Origin: Sipunculus nudus
Lineage: Eukaryota > Annelida > Sipuncula > Golfingiida > Sipunculidae
Assembly (NCBI GenBank): GCA_026874595.1
Contig: CM049307.1
Location: 78,036,643-78,100,642 of the forward strand
Length of the DNA stretch: 64,000 nt
Reading direction: 5' to 3'
Shown here: one piece after another, positions 33,501-46,930 of the stretch
Layout of the letters: every line of letters begins with the position of its first letter
Position numbering within the stretch: the stretch's first letter is position 1
Program-made: the position numbers and the translations under genes
Notes under the pieces: model-generated
Told to the model about the DNA's origin: nothing
The model's database searches: none
What the model saw: only the letters and a program-made list of their open reading frames with translations

Positions 33501-35090
33501 ATCTATACCGTGTACTCTAGGTACATGTTTTATTTTTTACAGATATTTCTCTATGAGTGAATTATTTTTAGTTATAATGCTGACATATTACGCTCAAATA
33601 ATTGTTTGATATGGAAATGAGCAAGTGAACCTTCATAAATTTAGAATACTTTCAGCTTTTTTATTAATATCTTTGAACTAAAGTTATCAGTGCCTGAACC
33701 TGTATTAAGGGACTTTCTAAAGTATCAGTACCTGTACCATACAACTCCCGGAGTCCAGTATGTAGACTTGTACCTGACCATCTAGGAAGTACCTGTAATA
33801 TTGTCTAGGCACTGGCTCTTGTAACTGGCCCCAACCATGATTCTAAGCTTATCTACAAACAAAGATTATATTTTTTTTCTCTGTGACGCTGCACTAAATT
33901 TTACAAAAGAAAATTGTAAGTATATAAGAGAATCGCTCAGATTGGTCTGTCTTGTTGTCAGATGGTACTGAGCTGGTATATGATTGTATGTTTGTGGTTA
34001 ACAAATGGGTTTCAAATAAAACTTTTTTTTACAAGTCTGATGTTTTTTTACGTAAGAAGTTTCTGTTTACAGGAATGTACCACAGTGGCATTGGGAAGGA
34101 AATGGAGGGCCTTGTGTTGAAAAGTTTCCCAAAGAAGGAGAGCAATTTGCGGGTCTTAGTTGCCACTATTGCTTTTGGCCTTGGGGTAAACATACCAGAT
34201 ATAAGGCGAGTGATTCACTGGAATGCAAGCAAAACGCCATTGTCCTATTGGCAAGAAGTGGGTCGTTGCAGCAGGGATGGAATGCCCGGACATGCATATT
34301 TCTATCCAATAAAGGTTAACAACAGGTGAGTCACGGAGACAATTCAAGATTCAAGTTTTACACATTATTGTAACTACTTAATTATGAGCCTGTGTTATCA
34401 CAACTGATTCACCGTTGCTTTAAATACCTATTGACTTGCAATTATCTTGCTCAGTCACAGTAAATATTGGAAGTGAATATTATGATTATTGCCTGAATAT
34501 TAAAAAAAATATGATAAAAGAAATCACGAGTATTAAACATACTTATGAATGTTTTATTTTCCACAAAAAAATAAAAAACAATATGAGCTGTTCCTACAAA
34601 ATCTGTTCCAAGTGGCTAAATCAAGTTTTCGAACTTATGATACACCAGAACACTGGCTAACAGTAGTCTGCGAAATACAAGTTATGAATCACACATACAC
34701 CATCAACAGGTGTGACAAATACTTTTGTAGAGTACAGTTTGTAATAATACAACACCGAACCATATTCTGTATGTTGACCAATTCCCATTCATACAAAATC
34801 TGTGAGCATGTGAGTTTGTTATTTTGTTATATTTTTTAATTAACAGACGCTGCAGCAAAGAGATGATTGAGCTTTGTCAAAAACAAAGAAAGCCTGGTGA
34901 GGCTACCTGCATCAGATTGGACTTACTGTCACACTTCATACTACCGAAAATGGACAGCTCTCGACTGGACGAGTTGAAACAACGCCAACCATGCAAGGGT
35001 GATCACTCTGGGGAATGTGCATGCTCTGCCTGCACATGCTGTTCAGTGTGCAAGGCTAATTGTGACTGTCAAACAATCAGTATGGGTTAA
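30570..35090 (+). CDS. RecQ-like superfamily 2 DNA helicase
   Basis: Seven exons join in frame to 455 residues: 30570-30746, 31804-31948, 32286-32430, 32739-32947, 33210-33404, 34073-34325, 34847-35090. All introns are GT-AG. Motifs in order are the Q-motif-like 'FTELRQKQADII' (~16), Walker A 'LPTGFGKS' (Lys46), Ia 'TPLRSLMINQVE', DEAH box 148-151 followed by the RecQ-type 'CIHEWGLEFREDYR', III 'FLTATC' (~180), IV 'TIIYCSDHKS', V 'VATIAFGLGVNIPD' (~320) and VI 'QEVGRCSRDG' (351-360). The C-terminus is a Cys-rich cluster (~424-452). RecQ enzymes are ATP-driven 3'-5' helicases that unwind DNA. Length is that of the two RecA lobes only; the winged-helix and HRDC domains of classic RecQ are missing. 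No defect was found. It lies tail to tail, 800 bp from a DUF6589/PHD gene, suggesting a functional pair or transposon module. Confidence 0.88.
33411..33810. repeat. Intronic repeat rich in 'gtacctgtacc'
   Basis: Within helicase intron 5, the words 'cctgtacc', 'aggtac' and 'gtacctg' recur many times in two blocks (33440-33530 and 33690-33800) separated by AT-rich sequence. This is probably a decayed dispersed repeat. Confidence 0.5.
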
Positions 35091-35382
35091 TAACTGTTCT
35101 CACAAGACATGAATATACAAGTGTGTGCGTACTCTGCCTGAATAACTGTATAGTTTAAACATATATCAGGTTGAAACACACATTTACATGTGCATATATG
35201 TGTGAGTGTGATTAACCATATTTATTTATGTTTCTACTATATACAATTCAAACATACAAGTTAGTGCATGCTCTGGCAGCACATGCTGTTCAGTATATTC
35301 CTCGCAATACGTCACAAACACAACTGATCTAATGAGAAAAGAAAAAATATATAGTTAAAACACATAGATAAGGTTCAATCCT

Positions 35383-35414
<32 letters not shown>

Positions 35415-35890
35415 TATGTGTTTCAACCATATCTATAATTTTTAATTATACATAGTTGATACAGTAGATTATTATGTGCAGACCATTGTGTGTAAGTGCC
35501 GCAAAAAAAAGTAAATACAAAACTGCTATTGTGCAACATGTGTCATGGCTCTTGACGCTTTGTCAACTCGGACATCACAGGCTATATGAACAAATACTTA
35601 AAAAATCTGAAAATAATCGTGGTGCCCTCAATCTTCACCAACTGAGAGATATAGTCATATTCAATAAATATACCAGGCTTCATTACTCAAAATGAATCCA
35701 GATCTGAGATATTGTGGTATCACAGGAGTCGTCTAATGCTTTAAAACACATATGGAAAAGATGGGTGTACAAATTAAGGAAAAATAAAGGTGGCACCACA
35801 AGTCGTCATGACCTGATGAAATTGATCATGTTCAGTATTCAGTCAGCCGAGCTAAAAAATAAAAATTGTCTGTGTGTTATCAGATCTTAT
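35091..35890. other. Tail-to-tail intergenic space with partial duplication and (CA)n
   Basis: This is the 800 bp between the stop codons of the helicase and DUF6589 genes. Positions 35266-35305 repeat, with a few changes, the last-exon segment at 35018-35056 that encodes part of the helicase Cys cluster ('gcatgctct...cacatgctgttcagt'). A (CA)n run occupies 35382-35406 and runs into AT. Both polyadenylation regions should lie here; I could not choose a signal with confidence. Confidence 0.5.
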
Positions 35891-38800
35891 TTACTGTTGC
35901 TGCGCTTTCCTGGCTCTATCCATATCTGCCAAATGGCCCAGTATGCGTTTCTTTAGCTGTCCAGGTCTGTCAATATGACAGGGATATGTGAATCGGGGAA
36001 ATGCTGGATGCTCCCTACCCGGAACATGATCAAAGAGTCCATATTCTTGATAAGAAGTTACAAACTTCTTCACATCAGCTGCGTAGCTGGCCTGCTGCTT
36101 GGAAGCACCGAGTAAATAGTGTTCCCCTATGTTTTGTGCTAATATCCTGTCCAGCTCCCTTGTCATAGGGCCTGCTATTTTGCTTGCTCGCTCAATGTGT
36201 TTAGCAGTATACCGGCCCCTACTATGCTTCAGGATCTCTGAAGATAAAGGGACAAAGTGGGTCCATATAAATTAGACAATAATTTTTTTTATAACATTAA
36301 GATAAAAAGCTTATTTTAAGAATTGTGTTAATTGTATTGTACTAGTTTCATTCTGCTTACCATGGTATGTTCTCCAGTTAACAGTATAAAAAAATGTTAT
36401 ACTGGAATATTTTATATTTACTAATATTGTTCATGTAGTTTTATTTAACCTTGTTAAGACAACAGTTTGCTGGGGGAACAATTCCTATATGCTCTTTGAG
36501 GTAAAAAAAAAACATTTTTTATAGTGTATCTATTTATAAACATTAATTTCATAGACAGTTTACCTTTGAACTCATTATTCATGAATTCGTTTACTTGGTC
36601 TAATGGGATGTTGTTACCCAGGCCCCCGCGTAGATTGGCTGTGCGATTGTGCATCATTTCCTGTGCTACACGAGGAGGCAGCCAACCATTTATTCCTGCA
36701 AAATAATTTCCACAATTGAGCAAACACTATGTTGAATAATGATAAATGTTTTAAAAATAGCTTCAGGGGGATAAACCTTTGATACACGTGCATTGATCTG
36801 GTCGTGGCATTGAAAATATAAACAAAAGTAGATATCACACTGTAATATCTTCACCCTAAAATCATTAATTATGCGCCTGGCTTTTCCTTTATCCAAAAAG
36901 GATAACTGTAAAATAATTTATGAAGTTGCTGACAAAAACAAAGATGTCGAGAAATATACGGGCTGTAATCTACCTGTAAGCAGCCTTGTTGCTTGCAGCA
37001 GATACTTGGGGTGTTTAAACCTCCAGAAGTCCAGCATATTCAGCCTCCAAACATCCATCATGCGGTTTCCGTCTGCCTCTCTCACAACATCTCGCATGAC
37101 TGCATCCAGCAGACCTGATATTTTAAAATGAAAACCTCATCTTACAAGAAAATGATAATTCTGAAAATTTAATTGTTTGGAGAATCCAAAACTGATAGAA
37201 CTACTGTTTAAATTTTTCATTAGGCTGACCAAGAATAATATTAATAATTTGCACTTTTTTTAGCCTAATATAATATTTAAAGGAAACTACTACAGGTTTT
37301 TAACTGCATATGAGCAAAATTTCTGTAGGATTATAAGACTTGGTTTTGAGAGAGATTACCTTAATCAATTACATCAGAAGTTAATGGGATTAGACTGCAA
37401 AGTGATGGCAAGACTAGGATCTATAGTAACACTGAAGTTAACATATTAAAGATACCTCTGTACAGCACAGCCTTAGAGTAATTTTCCAAGTAGTCCTCTA
37501 GCTCATCAGGTTTGTTGTCTTGATCACATCCTGGGCTGCAATACCATATCCCTGTCAAGGTAACACAAAGCATGTTACTTTTGTAATTTCATGTGAAGAT
37601 ATACATATTATAACCACCATTTATTCTGCACCTGGATAATATATAAGATCATGAATAAAATTGTATATGGATGACTTAGCATAGAACTTGTTGTTTGTTA
37701 TAAATATCATAAATCATGTGCCCTTTGGACAATGCCGACATGAACTTAAAAAAATACAATGATATTGGTCAGAATATTTAAATAATCTACTTTTTGGTAA
37801 CCCGTAAGCCAACAAAAAAAAAAACTTACAACATAAGGGAATATTCCTAAAAACATGATAGCTGGTTAAATATTTTGATGCTTTGGTAATATCTTTCATT
37901 CTCTATCCCGACAAATCATTGCAATTTATATATGATGTTTTATTTTTTAGACTGCCTTAAAGTATAAACATATTTTTACATGGATGATATAAATAGTTAT
38001 TATAATTAATCAAGGCACTCTTCATGTCTCAGGTGGTGGCATGATCGTCTCTTAAAGATAAGTGAAAGACCAATCAGAGAGTAAAGATTTTACTATCATA
38101 AAAACAAGGTGTAATGAAAATAGGTTATCTAAAACAATAAGACTATTGGATATAGGAAATATTATTTTAAATCCCTCTTAACCACAAATTCATGTAGATA
38201 TGTGGATCAAAGATTGTTTTTAGTAAACTCATAAATATTAAATGTTAAATTTTCCTGAATTGTTGTCCTTAAAATTTAATCAAAGTTTGGGGATACTGTA
38301 TCTAAAAAAATAATATCTAAGTGTAAACAATGCACCCTGCCATGAAAACTCTTCTTATAATGTGGTAAGAACACACAAATATGGTTACAACAATAAAATC
38401 ATTGATGCTACCTAACATCTGTCAGATGTATGTACGTGGATTAATTCTTCATGATTGTTGAAGCTATCTGAAGGCACAAAAATCTATTAAAAATCTCTAA
38501 ACAAACTACCTGTTACTTTGGCAGAATCTAGTCCAACACATTCTGGATGAAACTTTTGCCCTCTTGGACAGTTGGTATTACCACATGTAACTACTTGTCC
38601 TTTGTCCTTTCGGCATATACAAAATGCTGATCCTCCAGATTCCCTGCACTCTATCGAGCACCACCAGTCACCAGAAGGGGCTTGCGGTTCACCATCAACA
38701 ATCTCGAGGTTTTCTGCAGGGATACATCCTACATGGAACCATCTCCCAAAAGGACAATGAATGTTTGAACATTCAATCATGTCCTCATCAATATCTGTTA

Positions 38801-41800
38801 AAGAAAATTAAATTAAAATAAATTACAACACTACTTACCTACCTCCAGGTTCACCCATAAATGTTATGCAATTAATAAATCAACATTTAAAATAGATATA
38901 TAAATGACTACTGGTAAATAATTGGATGAAGGCATTGATCAACATATAACCTATGTGTAGTATATGCATACGTCATTAAGGATTACCTTCCAACCTACTA
39001 AACATTTCTTCGACTGTCATACAGGACACTGAAGTCTGCACTTGGACTGAAGTCCATTCTCATAGACTCTGACTTGGATTCAACAGTACTTGACTTGGAC
39101 TTGTTCTTGGACTCAAAGTGTCAGGACTCCAAGGAATTTAACACAGTACATATCAAGTCGGGTATAGAAATCAAATTTAATTACCAAATTCAACTGTGTG
39201 GGTGTATTTTTAGTGACAAATGCATACAGAAAAACTAAAATACAAAAAGAAAATAAAATATCCTTAATGAGTTAATTTCTGGTACGATTATAGAGTAATT
39301 CCTCGACTAATCAAAATGATGTTGCATACCTTCATGACACCAACACCAGGTATCACTGGTAAGCTCTGCATCGAGCACACTCGCCACTTCAGAAATTGGT
39401 ACCTGGAACCATATTATTTGGACTATCTCTTTGCTAACCGAATGAAGGTTGTTCTCAATATCCTCACAGGATATTGAAGGACAGCTTGGTGTGCTGTCTA
39501 CCGAATCCATGCCCATGATCTTTAAGGCCAACAAGACCGTGAAACCTTCAGTTACAAACTTAAAAAAATCAGTGACATGGTTAAAACAATCCATCACTTT
39601 CTTGGATACATTTCTATGTTCGAATGCTGTTTTGAGTTGGTACAATGTGCCCCTTTGATCCAGACTCACGTGTTGAAACAGGAGATTAAGGGTATCCTGG
39701 AAGGTAAATGGACAGAAAAATAATGTTATTAGACATATTTTCCATAATACGCATGATCAGTATATTAAATCTAAATGACCAATGATCCTACACAATACGC
39801 TTCCCTGTTTTTAATGTGTATTATACGTAATTTCTCTTGAGACATATATGGTAAGCCCATATTGAACCTGATCTAATACATAGTGATTTAATGCCTGTAT
39901 CCTTATTTATTCTTCAGAAACAGCAAACAGAGACTTTCATCAGATTCTGTGTATTCAGAACTGAAAAGTTATATTTATTACCTGGAGCGCTATCCCACGA
40001 TGGTGAAATTCCTGAGGACATGGTTCCAAACCAAGAAGCCTCTCTTTCTTGGACTGGTTGAACGATCTTGTTCGCTTCGCCTCCCACATCCTCTCACATG
40101 AGAGCTGATCCCCATGACAGGGCACAACATGTGGTTGGCCATCTTCTTTCAATGGCACATACTGATGCAGGTGGTCCATGATCTTACGCACGCCTTCTGT
40201 GCTGCTGGGGTCTGCATCATAAACACCAAGGTTTACCTGCACACACAGAGACAAAATAAGTATCATTCTATGTTTGTAGAATGAGGTTTATCTGCAGAAC
40301 GTTCCAGTCTAACAGTAAGAAGACGGACGCTGAATGATCATTATGGTTCAGTTGACTTGCAATGTCAGCTGAACTAAAAAAGACATTCCAAATAAAAATA
40401 TATTTATATATATACTCACACACATATATATACTCCTATACAAATATAGGTACTGTAACATTTAACACAACTGAAACCATCTTTTGCACCATGAAGAGGT
40501 TCAACAGCTACATGTAAAGGAAAAGATGAACCAATTACTATTTTGCTCTTTTGCTTGGATTCCTCAGAATACTGGTGCTGTACGTGTTTGACAGGTGTGC
40601 AGTTATCCCCAAAGTATCTTATATGTGAACAAAGTATTCGTTCAATGATTATCTCCATCCTATCCTTCACTGAATCAAACACATCCTGGTCTGGTAAGAG
40701 GTGATCAAGAGGCACAAGTGTAGCTGGAACGTGTTCTGTAAATATAAAAATCCTATCATCATAATTTACACAAACTTAAATTCTTTCATGTGACAAATAA
40801 CAACTGGTCAATAATTTTTTTTAATGTAAACAATACTGATGTTTAAAATACTTCAACAATTAATTTTTATTTTTAGATGGGGAAAACAGGAAATTATCAC
40901 AATTCATTCCATATTTTCAAGGATTATTCTGTAGTAGTAGCAAAAGTTCATCCGATCAATGAGAAATATTTTCACATGATAGGTCTGTAAAGGTTTGGTG
41001 ACCATATAATTATATGACATACCATAAAACATTTCTTAACAATCAATTTCTATGAGGGAATGCTTCACTGCTTCTAAGTTCTAGCAGGATGACATAGTAA
41101 CTGTGAGTGTAAACTTACAATAACACCTTCCTCTTTTGCACACTATCTGAATATAGAGATTAACTAACCAGCAACGACTGATATAATACAGGTTCAAAGT
41201 ATTGCATTTATGTTGTCTTTTTATTCACATGATTTACATAATGTTGCTGAATTACCCCAATCATCTGCCAAATGTCTGAAAGACACTCTATTATTGGCTA
41301 TAAATGAATTAGCCCATAGGAGCATCTTATTCTTATTCTCTGATGACTGGTGGCGTGTGTGTACATGTAGCTGGGTGTTGTCCCATGTGATGCTGTACCC
41401 TGCATCTGAAAAGAAAATATCAAGAATGTTCTTCCATAAAACAAAAATAGCAAAAATATTCTTTGGAATGCCAAGGAGATATTCTTAATATAAACATTAT
41501 ATTTAAACATAAGTATGCAATAGTTAAAGCTGAAACATCCCTGATGCCACTTTTCCCATCAGTCCATGCAAACTTTCTGGCCAGAATCTGTGATTACTAC
41601 CATGGCTTTATCACTATCCTGTTACATTGTATACTGTCAGATACTCAACAATAATGTGATAAATTTCATTTTGCTTTTTCCATTAGGGCAGATTCGGGTT
41701 TACTTATATCTGTAATTTCAGGTTTCAAAATGATTGGTTGACAATTATGGATTAAGCTATTAATTAATGTCCATTAATTTGCATAGATACAGCTGAAACA

Positions 41801-44444
41801 CTCCAAGGGGTTCTCTGTGTAGATAACACCCATAGTTTTCTATTATCCAGATCAGGAAATGCATTGTTTTTTATGGACATCCAGGAGCATCCCCTTTTAA
41901 CTCAGCTACTGAGAATTATAGTCAGCACTCCAGACAATCCCTATAGGTTAACTGTTTTATTACCTAGAAAGGAGATTTTGCTTTTGGCCAGCTGCTCCTT
42001 GTCTTCACTCTTATCAAATTCCATATCCTCATCAGACGAGGCTCCAATGGTGCCATCAGTTGACTCATGGGATGACTTGTCTGAATCCCAGTCACTGTCA
42101 TCAGTGGATGAACTATCTGGAACACATTAATATAACAACCCTTTACACATATATAACATTGTATAGTTCAGATAAAGGTTATGCTTTTCTAGACTGAACC
42201 GACCTGTTTATTATTATTTTTTTTTTATCATATTTTGATTTTATTACAGAATGCCAAAAATTTGAACTTTTCCTCATAAAGCCGTCAGAATTTTTCTTCT
42301 CACAATTGAACATTTACTTTTTCAAAGTTACCTTTATGTACATCCGAGATATAATGGTTACAATACAGCCTTTTTTCGTTTGTTTTTAATTATAACAAAA
42401 ACACATTCAAATCTTACATACACATATGACAAGAAAGAACCCAATGGTCTTGCAATTGTTTATACACAAACATGTACGGTTAACATAAACCTTTTAAATA
42501 AATAAACCCATCCAGAAACAAACATGTAATTAGCAGTACTATACCATAAGAATCTGTATCTGACTCTGGGAATAAGCATCTGCTGCTTTTACTTCCTGTG
42601 CGTGCCCCTTCTGAGGTGCTACATCCAGCTTCTGGTAGGGTTTTGGTTGTGTCATGCAGTGTGACTGTTGCATTATGGGACTCCACCTCACTAGTTATCT
42701 GTAATAAATGTAACTCCAGAGAGTAACAAGATATTTCCTTCCATATCTTGAGCTGTAAGATATCTTAACTCTACAGTGGCTAGTATGGGTAACCCCCATT
42801 TTTACACACTATCCAAATGAAGTGGAATATTTCCATATTGATATACTATTCAGGATATTAATTATCATATGCCACCTACCAACATTAGATCTATCCATTT
42901 GGTAAGGCTTGTCATGCTTTCAGCCACTAGCCTGTCTATATTGGCCCTCACTGCAGGGTGACTCTGACAAATCCCTAGGCTATGAAGAGATGCAAACAGC
43001 TGAAATTAAGAAAAAAGACAAAAAGTTATCCATATGAAGGGAAAAATGCAATCAGTCCACACCTTAAACACATTTAAAATAGCCATACATAATTTCAAAA
43101 GCATACAGATCTTTGAACATTCTGTCATATTTTCATCAAATCATCTTACACTCATCATTTATTTATAAAAGAAAATTACTGTGAAAATAATATTGTGACA
43201 GCATTATCTAGCATTCATTGTGCATGTAAGGAAAATATACAATAGATTCTTTGTCCAACAGCTAAAGTCATTTAGGCTTAAAATTTTTGTTGGTACTTGT
43301 GTAATATTTTTTTCAGTGTGGAATGAAATCATTTTTTTTTTGTGTTGGATTTAATGGTTTACCCTGTACAAAAAAAATATCATCTGAACAGCAATATCAA
43401 TTAAGTGCCATACACACCTGTCAAATATCAATACAAGCTCTATTCTGGTATCTGCACTCAGACGTATGATTCTGTGGTCATTACCAGGATGAATCTTAAA
43501 ATAGGCAAATATCATGCACTTATATATAAAATACTTAACCTTCACTTTATTAGTGTCTGACAACTCAAATACTTGAACTGCAAAACATTATGTCCACTCA
43601 ATTACTAGTGGATTGTAATTGTCACATGCTGACTCATTCCCACCATTCTTTGACATTATTTTATCATTCATGTTAAGAAACTTAGAGATACCAAAAAACG
43701 TAAAATATTAATGATGGGCCCAAAATGAACAACTGCTGCCACAGATCAGCTGCATCTAGTTCCAAGAACAACAAATTACTGACAAAGAACATGAGGCACA
43801 TTTCTTAAATAAATTTTACATACAACAACATTTAAAGGTTAATATGCATATCTTTTGGTGTTCACAGAGTTTTGGTTAGGCCAGTTCATTAAAGTTACAC
43901 TTACTTCTATCATAATAAAATTATCAAGATAATTTGGTTCAAGGTGTCAGGTAAATATATACTACCCTGAAAGTGTTAGAAGGCAATGGATAACACTACT
44001 TGAGCCTTCACAGGGTCACCAAAGTAGCGGTTTCTAACCATTTTTTAGTCCTGTAAATTCTTATTCATCATGGTATTTGAGATAGATGCACATATGATGA
44101 GGCCAAGATTGACTATAAACTAGAATAATAAAATTGCATGCAAACTGAACTGCAAGCTATAAAAACAGTTACACATAACATGTTGGGCATGACAGGTAAG
44201 CAAGTGGAACACAGCTTTATTATGTAATAGCCAACTTTTCAGGCAATAAAAATCATGTCCTTAGTTTTCTCACTTATTTAAGTCAACCCAGTTTCTCACT
44301 TTCTGACTACAGCCACACCGCCACATTTGCATCCCAATGATGGACGGCACCAGTTTGAAGTTTTGCCTGTGCCTGGCATATAGTGCCAAATTCATCATCA
44401 TTCCAAGATTGGGACGCCTTTTGCCGCTAAATCACAACAATATA

Positions 44445-44491
<47 letters not shown>

Positions 44492-45919
44492 AAATGATTC
44501 CATGAAAACTATAGTGAAATTATAATTTTGCTAGGATTTAAGTTTTTTATAATACCAGATGTACAGTATTTGGAGATGCCTTCCAAATCATATGTTAAAG
44601 AGTAATGGAATTACTGCAAAAGTTTGGTGTTTCATATGAGTTAATCCAGCACACCATACAGTGCTATATGAAAGATAACTACAGACTCATATAATTTAAA
44701 ATTTAAAAAAATAAAAATCTATTCAGTTAAATTATGCATCACCAAGAATAACCATCATGATTCCAAAAACTTTGGTTCCCCAAAACAGAGTCACACTACA
44801 AGTGTAGCATAATGCATGAACTGAGTACTTACTGCACAAGATGCTGGTTACATTTATTTGTCAGAGAGGCCACGCAGGCATCATGCAGTGTGGGCATGTG
44901 GTCTGCCATGCCTTGGATCAGGGACTCCCACCTGAAGCTCTTGAGACCCGTGAAGCTTACATCGTTTGGGTACTGACCAACTCTTCTATAGTTTGAGACC
45001 TCTTTTCTGATTATCCTCATCATGACCTGGTACAGACCGATACAATGAGAAAAGTTCGAATTAAACCCCTGTGGCTAAACACCTGCCCATAAAAAGTTGT
45101 TTATGTTAACATTTTAAAATTACAGAGGCAAGTCACAGGTACCATACCTTAACTGGCATATTATGTATAACATGAACAGAAAATATAAGACTTTAACTTT
45201 GGAATTTAAAATTTTTAAATTGTAATGTCAGATAACTTCATATCATGTAGTTATAATATTAGACATTGCACAATTAATATTGCAACTATAAAAGTGAAGG
45301 ACTAAAATGAAAATCAGTGGTCAGGAAAATCAATACCGGCAAATGTCATACAAAACATAACAGTAAAATGATAAATCTTACCTTGCGAAAGGCAGTCTTT
45401 GAAGATTTGGCATGCTGTATAATCAACATGAACACTGTTAGGTAATGGGAATTTTGTAGTGCTCTGATGATTCTATGCTTGAATCCTCCCTGCCCTGTGT
45501 TTTTTTTTCTTTCTTCTGTATGGACTCACTATACTGATTGCAGCTCTTCGCATAGGTGTGAAGGCAGGACTTGTTCCAACGTGAACACGTTTGATTTTTC
45601 GGGGTGTTATGGATGGGCTATGATGCCTCTTGCAAGACTGAGTTAATTTGAAGATATTGGAGATATTTTTCCTGCGCAGCTCATTTAACAAAGTATGGTA
45701 TTCAATTTGCTTTGTCATACATTTTTTTGCCAGCGTTACACATGCTGCGCAGAATCTCGATTTGGCCATACTTGTACATGTACTCTCATGGCCAAGCAGG
45801 TGGGCCATCACTTGGGCCACATTAAACTCTTCATGAAGTTTGGCCTCTGATGAGAAACTTTTGTACCCCCCTTGGCTTCTTCTTTGGAAGGGTTCACCAC
45901 ACATACAACAGGCCATCAC
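35891..45919 (-). CDS. DUF6589 protein with embedded tandem PHD fingers and N-terminal C2-C2 zinc motif
   Basis: Fifteen minus-strand exons: 45919-45382, 45026-44833, 44426-44300, 42999-42880, 42698-42545, 42116-41964, 41405-41256, 40735-40539, 40236-39982, 39696-39330, 38794-38510, 37551-37456, 37114-36974, 36695-36564, 36237-35891. All junctions are GT-AG and match in phase; the product is ~1084 residues. The N-terminus has CxxC at 4-7 and 'FCAACVTLAKKC' (ZAD-like). A Ser/Asp-rich acidic linker lies at ~345-425. DUF6589 motifs follow: 'YSITWDN', 'MLLWANSF', 'LGVYDAD', 'HGDQLSCER', 'LYQLKTAFEHRNV', 'MDVWRLNMLDFWRF' and 'NLRGGLGNN'. Two PHD fingers (~745-860; 'CWCHEG...WWCSIEC' and 'CICRKDKG...WYCSPGC') sit inside the domain. 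PHD fingers bind histone tails. DUF6589 proteins are multicopy in invertebrates and may descend from transposases. One defect: exon 1 has A9 (45509-45517) where eight A would keep the frame into the conserved 'GFKHRIIRAL' segment. Confidence 0.85.
44440..44489. repeat. (TA)n microsatellite
   Basis: About 25 TA units, with one 'tgtg' interruption, lie directly upstream (in transcript sense) of exon 3 of the DUF6589 gene. Confidence 0.9.
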
Positions 45920-46416
45920 TGCTAACTGAATTTACTCCTCCTGTATTGAATGAAAGCCCACATGAAACGAAACATAACAAATTAACAAAGAGACAACTAT
46001 TGCCAACACAGGTACATGGCATAAAAATATTATTGTTTGTTAAAATAAAAGTAAAATAATAAGGCCCAAAAAAATAAAAGGTATGGTTTTCAGGCACCGC
46101 ATGCATCAATTTTAAACCTCCGCATCAAACATTTTTGTTTTTATTTTCAACAGAAACCTTTTTAGAGCTGCAGCCGCTCGGACATTTCTTTCAAGAAGAT
46201 AAAATCATACAATTTTCTTTGTTATGAAGTGCTTTTACTTGTTTAGCAAAATAAATCTGTTATTATCATGCTTTTCCTTTATCATTTGACATTTTTATCG
46301 AAACATACCCAATTTTTTGGGCCTTAAAATAATTGTAATATTTTCTAACCCATGAATAATTTAGACAAAGAAATGTGCCTCTCGACATAATCATTAAGCT
46401 TAGTGATTTATTATAT

Positions 46417-46463
46417 ATAATAATAATATCTCTCTCACCACACACACACACACACGCACGCAC
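46417..46463. repeat. (TA)/(CT)/(CA)n microsatellite
   Basis: A composite simple repeat with a CA run at 46438-46454, upstream of the DUF6589 gene. Confidence 0.75.
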
Positions 46464-46759
46464 ATATTTATATTTTTAACTGTCACCTGATTAATATTAT
46501 TGTTATTAATTTCTTCTTCTTCTTATCATTATTATTATAACTGTTCTCTCTTTCTGTCATTTTGTTAATAAGACGACCTGGCCATTATTATTAAAAACTT
46601 TCAACAACCTGATTAATTAATAATTGTTATGACTGTTTTGTTTAAAATAAGATGCACATTATACCTATTGTAATCGATCTAACTGTTAGGTCTTCATAGT
46701 TATACTTACACAATAGTGGAACAGAATCTCAGGATAATAATATAGAATTGCTGAACTGC

Positions 46760-46930
46760 GTCCGAATGATAGGCCATAACCGGGACGTCGCTCTTGGTTA
46801 CACCACTAGCTGCATTTGTTTCCTCTTATACGGCCCCTCAGTGCCAAAATTAGCGGGTACCGGAACTCCTCTAGGCGGAAGTGCTTATACGCATGCGTCG
46901 TTCTGGATCCAGAGGCAAATGTGATGGCTA
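46760..46930. promoter_or_regulatory. Candidate bidirectional CpG-rich promoter
   Basis: This short CG-containing island lies in AT-rich sequence upstream of the minus-strand DUF6589 gene and just before a possible plus-strand gene start. It contains an ETS-like 'ggcggaagtg' (46875-46884) and a palindromic NRF1-like 'acgcatgcgt' near 46890, the pair typical of TATA-less housekeeping promoters in animals. This is inference from motifs alone; expression data would be needed. Confidence 0.35.

Noticed and set aside
41345-41370. Apparent frameshift in DUF6589 exon 7 at an AC dinucleotide run
   Set aside because: On recounting the run, the sequence has the full number of AC units and the exon is 150 bp in a clean frame.
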